From Flavobacterium sp. (GTDB lineage: Bacteria > Bacteroidota > Bacteroidia > Flavobacteriales > Flavobacteriaceae): 64,000 nucleotides of DNA. The first letter of the stretch is position 1, and every line of letters begins with the position of its first letter. Of the stretch, positions 44,007 through 53,666 are shown piece after piece. A program made the translations under genes and the position numbers. Location: contig NZ_JAIXRZ010000051.1 of NCBI RefSeq assembly GCF_027484945.1, positions 16,906-80,905 of the forward strand. The letters run 5' to 3'. The notes beneath the pieces were generated by a model. It had not been told where the DNA came from. It saw only the letters and a program-made list of their open reading frames with translations, and searched no databases.

Positions 44007-44528
44007 ATGGATACAGACAAATGGTTTGAATTGGCGATGTACACTTTACCCGCAGTAGTTACGGGTGGTGTAGCCTATATAATGATTCAAAAATTTGTGA
44101 ATTTAGATACCAATCGCCGGAAATTTCAACTCTTGCGCGAAAATCAAAAACAAGCACTTCCCATTCGACTTCAGGCTTACGAGCGAATGGCCTTATTTTT
44201 AGAACGAATCAATCCCGTAAAATTGATGATTCGCGTTGCCCCATTAAGTTCGGATAAAACCGATTATATGAATCTATTAATTCAGAATATCGAGCAAGAA
44301 TTCGAGCACAATATAACCCAGCAAATCTACCTGAGTGATGCGTGTTGGATGATGATTAGTAATGCTAAAAATGCGATTATACAAAATCTTCGAAATGTAG
44401 CTGCTGACACTGAATTAACCGATGCAGACCAATACCGAATGAAAGTGCTTAGTTCGTTGTTTGAAAGCGAATCGGCTACACAGTTGGCTTTGGAATTTTT
44501 GAAAAGCGAATTATCGGATTTTTTTTAA
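44007..44528 (+). CDS. conserved flavobacterial membrane-anchored protein (DUF7935-like)
   Basis: 173 residues from the ATG at 44007. One transmembrane helix at about residues 10-28 (T-L-P-A-V-V-T-G-G-V-A-Y), then helices with E-R-M-A-L-F-L-E-R-I-N-P and D-A-C-W-M-M-I-S-N-A-K-N-A-I-I. I believe related proteins are annotated DUF7935 but cannot verify that. The longer frame from 43920 overlaps the likely promoter TATCTTTA (43981-43988; TTG upstream at 43956), so I reject it. Divergent from the helicase gene. No function can be assigned. Confidence 0.72.
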   Translation: MDTDKWFELAMYTLPAVVTGGVAYIMIQKFVNLDTNRRKFQLLRENQKQALPIRLQAYERMALFLERINPVKLMIRVAPLSSDKTDYMNLLIQNIEQEFEHNITQQIYLSDACWMMISNAKNAIIQNLRNVAADTELTDADQYRMKVLSSLFESESATQLALEFLKSELSDFF

Positions 44529-44615
44529 GAGGCTTTTGACCGTGTAAATATCGTAACTAGACAACCAACTACAAGTTGCTTTGAAGTGAGTATTGTTGAA
44601 TAAAGTAACCAATCA

Positions 44616-46730
44616 CTACTTCTCGTCCAATAAACGTTGCAGTTCGATTTGCTCCTTTTGGTTAAGTTCAGGTATTAAGGCGGTAAAAATGGTACGGTAA
44701 TGCTCTTTTCTAATTAATTTTCGAATCATATCTCGACCGTATTTTACCATTTGCCATTTGGGATGATCTGTCGCATTAACCAAGTTTTTAAGCAATTGGG
44801 GGTCTTCTGGAAAAACATTCAATGCATTCTGAAACGCCGGGATACGTGTGACACTTTCAAAATCGGGTCCGGTATAATCAATCAATTCTTTTTTGTAACC
44901 TACGCCTCGTAAATCCGACTCGGGCATAAGATTTAAATAGGAACTCAAAAACAAAATCCGCAACTCCCTATCATTTGCGCCTTGCCAATCTTTTGCTATC
45001 TCAAAATACCGCTCTTTGTCGTCGGGAAACGAATTTAATAAATTTAAAAACGCATTGGAGCGAACCTCATAAGACGGTACGGTAAGCAATTGTTCGTAAG
45101 CGGTTTTAAGGGAAAGAGGAACTTTGGTAACAATCTCGCTTAAGGTCAACTGCACTTTAATCGCTTTTTGCTGTAACGCTAAACGCAACAAAGGTTCAGT
45201 TTGCTCAAAGGGCTGGCCTTTGAGCTGGTATATGACTTCCGATTTTAAAGGCCAAAAGGAATCCGATTGAAGAATTTGGTTAAATCGTGTAAGTTTAGCA
45301 CTCAGGGGTTGGGAACGTATTTTTTGCAATTGAATTAATTCCTGTATAAACAAACTCTTCGCTAAACATTCATTAATTGCAGTTTCGGGATAGTTATACC
45401 GCTCCAACCAGGTTTCTCGAAATGCTATTAAATCAAAACTACTGTATTTTGCTACATAGTTTAGAAAATCTTCTGTCACTACATTTTTATAAGCATAATG
45501 CTTGAGGTAGGATTTAACCGCTTTATCAAACGCTTTCTTACCTATTTGATCGCGAAGATAATGCAATGCCCAAGCACCCTTCTGATAAAACGATAATGCG
45601 CTTGCCTTTTCATGGAGTATCGGAATTGTGTCTGACTTTGCAGCCGTCTTGATTCGGTTGGCATAAGTATACAACTGATAATAGAAGTAATCGTCTCCAA
45701 AAACTTCTTTTTCAGCCAGTAAGGCATAATAAGTGGCAAATCCTTCTTGCAACCAATGGTGTTTACCCGATTGGGCCGTAACCAAATCACCAAACCAATG
45801 GTGAGCCAACTCATGCGCGTTAACATTCACATAATTCCGGTCGTTAAACGCAATCGAATCTACTACAAAATCTTGATCAAAAAGTGTAGCGGTAGTATTT
45901 TCCATTCCCGCATATAAAAAATCACGAACAGGGAGTTGACGGTAAATTTTCCAAGGATATTTGACTCCGATTTCCTTTTCCATAAAATCAAAAATGTGTT
46001 GCGAATGGAGGTACGTTGGTGTAAACTTATGGAGATCCTTGGGCTGAATATAAAGTTCTACTGGAATACCCGATGCACTTGTATGGGTTTTAAAAATAAA
46101 TTCACCAATTGCCAACATTACCAAATAGGACGCCATAGGTTTTTGCATTTGATAGTCCCATGTGTTATAAATTTTCCCCTCTTGAATTGCATGATGTGTA
46201 TTTTTTTTAAGTAACACCCCATTACTAACCGCTGTTTTTCGGGGAGCGGTATAAATAGCCTCTTCAACTGTAGTTACACTTATAGAAAAGGTCAACTTTT
46301 CATTAACATCATCAAAACTCGGAAGCCAATGACTGGTATACCGTCCTTGCCCTTGCGTCCACATTTGGTTATTGGGAGGAGTTCCTATGAAATACAAGGC
46401 TAGCTTAGGTTGCGCCTGATAATTCAGTTCCAATCTATTTTTACCTTTTCGGTATCCCGTATATAGCAGCAACTCTTTGCCATTATTTTTGTATTCAACC
46501 GCTTTACCATTGAGCATTACGCGACTAAATTGCATATTTTTTGCATCAATTCGAAAAGTATCTATGTTTTGATGTACGCGAAAATCGAAACGACAATTTC
46601 CTGAGATTTCCTTTTTTTCAAATTGTGGAAATACAATCGCCTTAAGTGATAAAAAATCTACATTGGGTTTTGTTTGCGCCCATGAAATCAAAATCGTAAA
46701 AAAACCAATAAAAAGAAATTGAAACCGCAT
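44616..46730 (-). CDS. M1 family zinc aminopeptidase, secreted (longer form)
   Basis: 704 residues. Signal peptide (about 1-18, ending W-A-Q). Exopeptidase motif Y-A-G-M-E-N (about residue 273), zinc motif H-E-L-A-H-H-W-F-G-D (about 308) and third ligand in Q-E-G-F-A-T-Y-Y (about 332). The C-terminal ~250 residues are helical, HEAT-like. Both G-x-M-E-N and HExxH are intact, so active. It is a likely periplasmic or surface aminopeptidase. An exact TATCTTTG lies 16 nt upstream. Confidence 0.92.
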   Translation of the reverse strand: MRFQFLFIGFFTILISWAQTKPNVDFLSLKAIVFPQFEKKEISGNCRFDFRVHQNIDTFRIDAKNMQFSRVMLNGKAVEYKNNGKELLLYTGYRKGKNRLELNYQAQPKLALYFIGTPPNNQMWTQGQGRYTSHWLPSFDDVNEKLTFSISVTTVEEAIYTAPRKTAVSNGVLLKKNTHHAIQEGKIYNTWDYQMQKPMASYLVMLAIGEFIFKTHTSASGIPVELYIQPKDLHKFTPTYLHSQHIFDFMEKEIGVKYPWKIYRQLPVRDFLYAGMENTTATLFDQDFVVDSIAFNDRNYVNVNAHELAHHWFGDLVTAQSGKHHWLQEGFATYYALLAEKEVFGDDYFYYQLYTYANRIKTAAKSDTIPILHEKASALSFYQKGAWALHYLRDQIGKKAFDKAVKSYLKHYAYKNVVTEDFLNYVAKYSSFDLIAFRETWLERYNYPETAINECLAKSLFIQELIQLQKIRSQPLSAKLTRFNQILQSDSFWPLKSEVIYQLKGQPFEQTEPLLRLALQQKAIKVQLTLSEIVTKVPLSLKTAYEQLLTVPSYEVRSNAFLNLLNSFPDDKERYFEIAKDWQGANDRELRILFLSSYLNLMPESDLRGVGYKKELIDYTGPDFESVTRIPAFQNALNVFPEDPQLLKNLVNATDHPKWQMVKYGRDMIRKLIRKEHYRTIFTALIPELNQKEQIELQRLLDEK

Positions 46731-46745
46731 ACCAAAAGCTTTTCA

Positions 46746-46753
46746 CAAAGATA
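46746..46753 (-). promoter_or_regulatory. -7 element of the long M1 peptidase gene
   Basis: Exact TATCTTTG on the minus strand, 16 nt before the start at 46730. The nearest upstream TTTG is only 11 nt away, so the match is partial. The recG side has a weaker TATCTTAG (46785-46792). Confidence 0.35.
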
Positions 46754-46809
46754 ACGGAAGATTTCAAAATTCGGGTTTTTAAAGTATCTTAGCCTTTCAT
46801 TTTTAATCC

Positions 46810-48915
46810 ATGGTTAATCTTCTCGAAACTCCTATAGAATACCTAAAAGGCGTCGGTCCTCAGCGCGGTGGACTATTACGGAGTGAATTGAATATAAACC
46901 AATACGGCGATTTACTCCATTTATTCCCTAACCGTCATATTGATCGAACGCGGTATTATAAAATCAATGCGCTGGTAAATAGTAATGCCGAAGTTCAAGT
47001 TTTAGGAAAAATTACGCATATCAAAACCGTTCCAATGGGTAAAACCAAAAGTCGGTTAGTTGCCACTTTTATTGACGAAACCGGCGAAATGGAATTGGTC
47101 TGGTTTCAAGGTCATAAATGGATCCGTGAAAGTTTAAAACTTAACACTCCTTATGTCGCATTTGGCCGTATCAATCAATATGGAAGTCAATTCAGTATGG
47201 CACATCCGGAATTGGAAGTGTTGGAAGAACATAAAACCAATTTACGTTCGGCTATGCAACCGATTTATCCAAGCACAGAAAAATTGACCAATAAAGGAAT
47301 TTCCAATCGGGTACTTTCCAAAATTATGCAGCAGTTATTTATAGAAACGGGAGCTAATTTTGGTGAAACACTTCCCAATTATTTATTAGAAGAACTCAAA
47401 CTGCTGCCAAAAAATGACGCATTGTTTAACATCCATTTTCCGAAAAGCCAGGAATTATTGCAACGTGCACAATTTCGCTTAAAGTTTGAAGAATTATTTT
47501 TCATCCAACTCCAACTGATCACTAAAAATTTGGTGCGCAAACATAAAATAAAAGGAATGCCTTTTGCCCAAGTAGGTGAAATCTTCAATACTTTTTACAC
47601 CCAACACCTCCCCTTTCCACTTACGAATGCACAAAAGCGTGTAATCAAAGAAATTCGAAATGATTTAGGAAGCAATGCGCAAATGAACCGTTTATTGCAG
47701 GGCGACGTGGGATCGGGAAAAACCATTGTCGCTTTGATGACTATTTTGTTGGCCAAAGACAACGGCTATCAAAGTTGCTTAATGGCACCAACTGAAATAC
47801 TAGCCCTACAACATTACAACGGGATTACCGAATTGGCAGAACGATTAAATCTCAACATCCAATTACTTACGGGCTCAACCAAAGCAGCACAACGGGCTAT
47901 ACTTCATGAACAATTGGAAAACGGATCAATCGATCTATTAATAGGAACACACGCTTTATTGGAAGATAAAGTAAAATTTAAAAACCTGGGATTAGCTGTT
48001 ATTGATGAACAACACAAATTTGGGGTTGAACAACGAAGTAAATTGTGGAAAAAAAACAACCTCCCTCCCCATATATTAGTAATGACCGCGACCCCTATTC
48101 CACGCACCTTAGCGATGAGTTTGTATGGTGATTTAGATTTATCGGTTATTGACGAATTACCCGCGGGACGAAAAGCGATTCAAACCGTTCACCGCACAGA
48201 CAATAACCGATTAAGGGTATGGAAATTTTTAAAAGACGAAATTGCCAAAGGACGCCAAATTTATATTGTTTATCCGCTGATTCAAGAAAGCGAAAAAATG
48301 GATTACAAAGATTTAATGGATGGCTATGAAAGTATTTCACGCGATTTTCCTTTGCCACACTACTCAATTTCAATTGTACACGGACAAATGAAGCCGGCTG
48401 AAAAAGAAGCTGAAATGAAGCGCTTTACTGAAGGAAAAACCAATATAATGGTAGCAACTACCGTTATTGAAGTCGGTGTTAATGTACCCAACGCTTCGGT
48501 GATGGTAATTGAAAGTGCAGAACGATTTGGCTTATCGCAGTTGCACCAATTACGCGGTCGTGTAGGTCGAGGTGCCGAACAAAGTTATTGTATTTTAATG
48601 ACGGGACATAAATTGAGTGCCGAAAGTATTACCCGAATCGAAACTATGTGTGCTACAAATGACGGGTTTGAGATAGCAGAAGTCGACTTAAAATTACGGG
48701 GGCCAGGCGATATTTTGGGTACGCAGCAAAGCGGAATTCTAAACTTACAAATTGCAGACCTAGTAAAGGATAAAGATATCCTTCAACTCGCGCGTAATTA
48801 TGCTTTACGATTATTGAAAAACGATCCTGCAATGGATCTTCCACAACACCAAACTTTAAAAAAGGTGTTTTTTGAACTTAGTCGCAAGAAAAATATATGG
48901 AATTATATTAGTTAA
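46810..48915 (+). CDS. recG: ATP-dependent DNA helicase RecG
   Basis: 701 residues. The N-terminal wedge/OB domain starts with T-P-I-E-Y-L-K-G-V-G-P-Q-R. Helicase motifs follow: L-Q-G-D-V-G-S-G-K-T (about residue 297), D-E-Q-H-K-F-G-V-E-Q-R (about 399), M-T-A-T-P-I-P-R-T (about 422) and Q-L-R-G-R-V-G-R-G (about 581), then the C-terminal G-D-I-L-G-T-Q-Q-S-G of RecG. It reverses stalled forks and processes Holliday junctions. Divergent from the M1 peptidase gene (79 nt). Confidence 0.96.
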   Translation: MVNLLETPIEYLKGVGPQRGGLLRSELNINQYGDLLHLFPNRHIDRTRYYKINALVNSNAEVQVLGKITHIKTVPMGKTKSRLVATFIDETGEMELVWFQGHKWIRESLKLNTPYVAFGRINQYGSQFSMAHPELEVLEEHKTNLRSAMQPIYPSTEKLTNKGISNRVLSKIMQQLFIETGANFGETLPNYLLEELKLLPKNDALFNIHFPKSQELLQRAQFRLKFEELFFIQLQLITKNLVRKHKIKGMPFAQVGEIFNTFYTQHLPFPLTNAQKRVIKEIRNDLGSNAQMNRLLQGDVGSGKTIVALMTILLAKDNGYQSCLMAPTEILALQHYNGITELAERLNLNIQLLTGSTKAAQRAILHEQLENGSIDLLIGTHALLEDKVKFKNLGLAVIDEQHKFGVEQRSKLWKKNNLPPHILVMTATPIPRTLAMSLYGDLDLSVIDELPAGRKAIQTVHRTDNNRLRVWKFLKDEIAKGRQIYIVYPLIQESEKMDYKDLMDGYESISRDFPLPHYSISIVHGQMKPAEKEAEMKRFTEGKTNIMVATTVIEVGVNVPNASVMVIESAERFGLSQLHQLRGRVGRGAEQSYCILMTGHKLSAESITRIETMCATNDGFEIAEVDLKLRGPGDILGTQQSGILNLQIADLVKDKDILQLARNYALRLLKNDPAMDLPQHQTLKKVFFELSRKKNIWNYIS

Positions 48916-49221
48916 GCAATCGCAAATCTATATTCGTGTATTTCAACACCCTATCCAAACTTTACTTTTGATTTTGAAAAAATCGTTACACTAAACTGTA
49001 GCTCAACAAAAACATTCGTTTTATTTCATCCTATCAAATTTGACATAACTAAAACACTTCCATAACTTTTTTTGTAGGGTGTTCAATAGATAAAGACCTT
49101 TTTATTAAATAGACTGGTTTTAAAATTAGACTAATTCGAATTCAGAATACCAATAAAATATTTTTTAGTATACCGCCCGTTATCCTTATCTTTACCCGCA
49201 TTAAAATAAATAGAAACGATC
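48916..49221. other. 306-nt intergenic region between recG and pheT
   Basis: No gene seen. It contains a perfect 9-bp inverted repeat, AACACCCTA at 48945-48953 and TAGGGTGTT at 49075-49083, 121 nt apart; a short hairpin at 48970-48984; and two promoter-like sites for pheT: TTTG-N20-TAACTTTT (49039-49070) and TATCTTTA (49187-49194). I do not see a T-box or a leader peptide with Phe codons. Confidence 0.5.
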
Positions 49222-51648
49222 ATGCGAATTTCCTATAATTGGCTTAAGCAATTTTTAAAAATCGATCTGCCATCTGAAGAAACAGCGGCCTTGTTAACCG
49301 ACTTAGGACTCGAAGTAGAAGTTGTCGAAAAATACCAATCGGTTAATGGTGGATTAGTAGGTGTTGTAGTGGGTGAAGTAATTTCTTGTGAAAAACATCC
49401 CGATGCTGATCGATTAAAAGTAACCACTGTTGATTTAGGCGATGGAAATCCTCCGGTACAAATTGTCTGCGGCGCACCCAATGTAGCTGCCGGCCAAAAG
49501 GTTCCTGTAGCCACTATAGGAACTAAATTATTTGATCACGAGGGTAAAGAATTTGAAATCAAAAAAGGAAAAATTCGCGGACAAGAAAGCAATGGGATGA
49601 TTTGTGCAGAGGATGAATTAGGTTTAGGATCCAATCATAATGGGATTATGATTTTGGATTCAAAAATAAAACCGGGCACACCCTTAGCAACCGTGTTGAA
49701 AATTGAAAATGATGAAGTCTTTGAAATTGGCTTAACGCCTAACCGGGCTGACGCGATGTCACACATGGGGGTTGCTCGAGATTTACGTGCTGGTCTCATT
49801 CAGCGCAATAAAAACTGTGAATTGATTACGCCCTCTGTTTCTGCTTTTAAAGTAGATAAACGCACTTTAAAAATCCCAGTAGACGTAGTCGACAGCAAAT
49901 TAGCACCGCGATATTGCGGGGTAACAATTTCTGGAATTAAAGTAAAACCCTCTCCCGAATGGCTCCAAAATCGATTAAAAGCAATCGGACTCACTCCTAA
50001 AAACAATATTGTTGATGTAACCAATTATATTTTACATGATTTAGGACAGCCATTACATGCTTTTGATGCGGCAAAAATCAACGGTAAGCTTATCATTCAA
50101 ACGGTGGCCTCAGGTACGAAATTTACAACTTTGGATGATGTAGAGCGTACCTTGCATGAAGATGATTTAATGATCTGTGATGAAACAGGACCTTTGTGTA
50201 TGGCTGGCGTATTTGGTGGAAAATCATCGGGTGTTACTGAAACTACAACGAGCATCTTTCTTGAAAGCGCCTATTTTAATCCGGTTACAATTCGTAAAAC
50301 AGCAAAACGCCATAGTTTAAGTACCGATGCATCGTTTCGTTTTGAGCGCGGTATCGATCCTAACATTACAGAATACGCATTAAAACGTGCGAGTATGTTA
50401 ATTGTTGAAGTAGCTGGCGGTGAAATAACTTCGGATGTAATTGATTTGTATCCAAAGACAGTAGAAGATTTTTCTGTTTTTTTAAATTTTGACAAAGCAT
50501 TTAAACTGATTGGACAAGAAATCCCTAAAGAAACCATTAAGAAAATCTTGGCTTCTCTAGATATTAAAGTGAACAGTATCACGGATGCGGGTTTAGGATT
50601 AACTATTCCAGCTTATCGTGTGGATGTTCAACGTGAAATTGATGTCATCGAGGACATTTTAAGAGTTTACGGCTATAACAATTTGAATTTTACCAAAAAA
50701 ATAAATGCAACGGTTGCCAATTCACCGCGTACCGAAGATTACAAACTTCAAAATATTGTAGCCACTCAGCTAAATGCTCTAGGATTTAACGAGATGATGG
50801 CCAATTCGCTAACTACAGGAGATTACGTTAAACTATCACCTCAATTAAAAGAGGAATACAATGTTCGCATGCTGAATCCGTTAAGTAATGATTTAGCAAC
50901 AATGCGTCAATCGATGCTTTTTTCGGGTCTAGAAGCCGTATCCTACAATTGTAATCGTAGGAATAGTGATTTAAAATTATTTGAGTTTGGAAAGACCTAC
51001 CATAAATTGTTATCAGGCTATAGTGAGAAAAAACACTTAACGGTTTTCGCTACTGGAAATAGACAAACCGAGTCGTGGACCAATGGGCAACCAAAAGCCT
51101 CCGATTTCTTTTTATTCAAGGGATATATACAAGCAATATTGGATCGGTTGGGCTATGTAAAAACACAGCATAAACCTATACAAAATGATGTGTTTTCTGA
51201 AGGAATTGCGCTGAGTTTAGGTAATGATGTTTTAGTTGAATTAGGAACGGTTAAAAAACACATTTTGAAGCACTTTGACATCAAACAAGATGTTTTTTAT
51301 GCCGATTTCAACTGGGATTTGATTATTAAATTAATTGCAAATAAAATTAAGTTTCAAGAGATTCCAAAATACCCAGAAGTTCGCCGTGATTTAGCGCTAT
51401 TAGTTAATCAATCGGTACCATTTGAAGCAATATACAATACCGCCCGACAAACCGAAAAGAATTTATTAAAACAAATCCAATTGTTTGATGTATACGAGGG
51501 GAAAAATCTTCCTGATGGGAAAAAATCGTATGCGGTTAGTTTTGTATTACAGGATAGTTTGAAAACTTTAACTGAAACGCAAATTGAGAAAATCATGCAT
51601 AAATTGGTGGCCCAATTTGAAACAGAATTAGGGGCTGAATTGCGTTAA
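49222..51648 (+). CDS. pheT: phenylalanine--tRNA ligase beta subunit
   Basis: 808 residues, the usual length. It begins M-R-I-S-Y-N-W-L-K-Q-F; the tRNA-binding OB domain (about 40-150) contains H-P-D-A-D-R-L-K-V-T and Q-I-V-C-G-A-P-N; the B3/B4 editing domain follows (about 200-390, with R-F-E-R-G-I-D), then B5 and the catalytic-like core, and the C-terminal anticodon-binding FDX domain (P-K-Y-P-E-V-R-R-D-L-A-L-L). It charges tRNA-Phe with PheS, which is not in the window, so pheS and pheT are unlinked here, as is usual in Bacteroidota. Confidence 0.96.
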   Translation: MRISYNWLKQFLKIDLPSEETAALLTDLGLEVEVVEKYQSVNGGLVGVVVGEVISCEKHPDADRLKVTTVDLGDGNPPVQIVCGAPNVAAGQKVPVATIGTKLFDHEGKEFEIKKGKIRGQESNGMICAEDELGLGSNHNGIMILDSKIKPGTPLATVLKIENDEVFEIGLTPNRADAMSHMGVARDLRAGLIQRNKNCELITPSVSAFKVDKRTLKIPVDVVDSKLAPRYCGVTISGIKVKPSPEWLQNRLKAIGLTPKNNIVDVTNYILHDLGQPLHAFDAAKINGKLIIQTVASGTKFTTLDDVERTLHEDDLMICDETGPLCMAGVFGGKSSGVTETTTSIFLESAYFNPVTIRKTAKRHSLSTDASFRFERGIDPNITEYALKRASMLIVEVAGGEITSDVIDLYPKTVEDFSVFLNFDKAFKLIGQEIPKETIKKILASLDIKVNSITDAGLGLTIPAYRVDVQREIDVIEDILRVYGYNNLNFTKKINATVANSPRTEDYKLQNIVATQLNALGFNEMMANSLTTGDYVKLSPQLKEEYNVRMLNPLSNDLATMRQSMLFSGLEAVSYNCNRRNSDLKLFEFGKTYHKLLSGYSEKKHLTVFATGNRQTESWTNGQPKASDFFLFKGYIQAILDRLGYVKTQHKPIQNDVFSEGIALSLGNDVLVELGTVKKHILKHFDIKQDVFYADFNWDLIIKLIANKIKFQEIPKYPEVRRDLALLVNQSVPFEAIYNTARQTEKNLLKQIQLFDVYEGKNLPDGKKSYAVSFVLQDSLKTLTETQIEKIMHKLVAQFETELGAELR

Positions 51649-51697
51649 TTTAGAAATAGTAAATTAGAGCGATTAATCCAATAACACGTGTATAAAA

Positions 51698-51730
51698 ATA
51701 AAAAATCCCGAGCGAGCTCGGGATTTTTTG
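51698..51730. terminator. bidirectional intrinsic terminator
   Basis: Palindrome with 12-base arms (core ATCCCGAGC / GCTCGGGAT) at about 51702-51726, A-run and T-run flanks; between the convergent pheT and rpsA genes. Confidence 0.88.
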
Positions 51731-51753
51731 TATGGATAGAATCGAATTAACGA

Positions 51754-53517
51754 TTACTTTTCACCTTTTTCCATTTTAGCTTTCAATTCTGCTAAAATAT
51801 CATTGTTATCTCCTAAAGTTGAAGCGGGAGCATTAGTTGAAGTTGACTCAACGGCAGCTTTAACATTTTTGTCTTCTTCTTCTCTAAAGATAGCGGTGTG
51901 TGAAGCAACAACGCGTTTGAATTCTTTATTAAATTCAATCACTTTAAATTCAGCCGCATCGCCTTTTTTCAATTTTTTACCATCTTCTTTTTCTAAGTGA
52001 CGTGCAGGAATAAAGGCAACAACATCATCTCCGAAATCTACTGTAGCACCTTTGTCTACAATTTCAGCGATAGTACCGTTATGAACCGTACCCACTGCAT
52101 AAGCAGCCTCATGTTTATCCCATGGATTTTCAGTAGTTTGTTTATGACCTAACGAAAGTTTTCTTCCGTCAACGTCTAATTCTAAAACAACTACATCTAA
52201 TTTATCACCTACATTTACAAATTCAGATGGGTGCTTGATTTTTTTCGTCCAAGACAAATCAGAGATGTAAACCAAACCATCAATACCTTCTTCTAATTCA
52301 ACAAAAATACCGAAATTAGTGAAATTACGAACGATACCTGTGTGTTTCGAACCTACAGGATATTTTGAAGTGATATCTGTCCAAGGATCTTGAGATAATT
52401 GTTTAATACCTAATGACATTTTACGCTCATCGCGGTCTAATGTTAAGATAACTGCCTCTACTTCATCACCTACTTTTACAAAATCTTGAGCCGAACGCAA
52501 GTGTGTAGACCAAGACATCTCAGATACGTGAATTAATCCTTCAACACCTTCAGCTACTTCAATAAACGCACCGTAGTCAGCAATAACTACTACTTTACCT
52601 TTTACTTTATCGCCTACAGCCAATTCAGATCCTAGAGCATCCCATGGATGTGCATGTAATTGTTTTAAGCCTAATTGGATACGTGTTTTCTCATCATCGA
52701 AATCTAAGATTACTACGTTCAATTTTTGATCTAATTCCAATACTTCACTTGGGTGATTAATACGTGACCATGACAAGTCAGTGATGTGAATTAATCCGTC
52801 AACACCTCCTAAATCAATGAATACACCGTAAGAAGTGATGTTTTTAACCACACCTTCTAATACTTGACCTTTTTCTAATTGACCGATGATTTCTTTTTTC
52901 TGAACTTCGATATCTGCTTCGATCAAAGCTTTGTGTGAAACCACAACATTTTTGAACTCATGGTTAATTTTAACCACCTTGAATTCCATCATTTTGTTCA
53001 CATATACATCGTAATCGCGGATTGGTTTCACATCAATTTGTGAACCTGGCAAGAACGCTTCGATTCCGAAAACGTCAACAATCATACCTCCTTTAGTTCT
53101 ACACTTCACAAAACCGTTTACGATTTCTCCAGTATCGTGTGCTGCAATTACGCGATCCCATGATTTAATCGTTCTCGCTTTACGGTGAGAAAGCACCAAT
53201 TGTCCTGTTTTGTCTTCACGTACATCGATTAATACTTCTACTTTGTCCCCAACTTTCAAGTTAGGATTGTAACGGAATTCGTTTAAAGAGATAACACCTT
53301 CCGATTTTGCATTGATATCCACAATAGCGTCACGGTCAGTAATGCGAACAACTACACCTTCAACAACTTCTTCGTTGTCGGTTGAGATGAACGTCTTAGC
53401 AACTAAGTCTTCAAATTCTCTTAAGTTTTTTTCGTCTACTGCGTCGATTCCTTCGGCATAGTTATGCCAGTTAAATTCATTTAAAAACGCTACTTGATCT
53501 TTGTTTAATTCAGCCAT
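51754..53517 (-). CDS. rpsA: 30S ribosomal protein S1
   Basis: 587 residues from the ATG at 53517 (M-A-E-L-N-K-D-Q). Six S1 RNA-binding repeats are visible, the later four with the typical G-x-V-x-x-I-x-x-Y/F-G-x-F-V-x-L form (e.g. I-T-S-Y-G-V-F-I-D-L-G-G-V-D-G-L-I-H at about residue 220-240). S1 binds mRNA on the 30S subunit; it is especially important where Shine-Dalgarno pairing is weak. The open frame continues to 53628, but that stretch is noncoding leader after a strong promoter at 53637-53666. Confidence 0.95.
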   Translation of the reverse strand: MAELNKDQVAFLNEFNWHNYAEGIDAVDEKNLREFEDLVAKTFISTDNEEVVEGVVVRITDRDAIVDINAKSEGVISLNEFRYNPNLKVGDKVEVLIDVREDKTGQLVLSHRKARTIKSWDRVIAAHDTGEIVNGFVKCRTKGGMIVDVFGIEAFLPGSQIDVKPIRDYDVYVNKMMEFKVVKINHEFKNVVVSHKALIEADIEVQKKEIIGQLEKGQVLEGVVKNITSYGVFIDLGGVDGLIHITDLSWSRINHPSEVLELDQKLNVVILDFDDEKTRIQLGLKQLHAHPWDALGSELAVGDKVKGKVVVIADYGAFIEVAEGVEGLIHVSEMSWSTHLRSAQDFVKVGDEVEAVILTLDRDERKMSLGIKQLSQDPWTDITSKYPVGSKHTGIVRNFTNFGIFVELEEGIDGLVYISDLSWTKKIKHPSEFVNVGDKLDVVVLELDVDGRKLSLGHKQTTENPWDKHEAAYAVGTVHNGTIAEIVDKGATVDFGDDVVAFIPARHLEKEDGKKLKKGDAAEFKVIEFNKEFKRVVASHTAIFREEEDKNVKAAVESTSTNAPASTLGDNNDILAELKAKMEKGEK

Positions 53518-53636
53518 GCTGATTATTCTATTTGTATGTTGTGCTTTTCGAGTTTCTTGAGCGAGTAAAATACACAACAGTGTTTTACGTAAATAGTTCA
53601 GTACCCAATGGAAACTCTTCTTCGCCAAAAGGTGTG

Positions 53637-53666
53637 CAAAAGTACGTATTTATTCTCAACCTCAAA
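53637..53666 (-). promoter_or_regulatory. promoter of rpsA
   Basis: Minus strand: TTTG (53666-53663), 18-nt spacer, TACTTTTG (53644-53637), exact. Transcription from here gives a leader of about 110 nt before the ATG at 53517, unusually long for this window. Confidence 0.7.

Noticed and set aside
53518-53628. Open frame extending rpsA upstream by 37 codons.
   Set aside because: It begins between a strong promoter and the family's conserved N-terminus, so it is leader, not coding.
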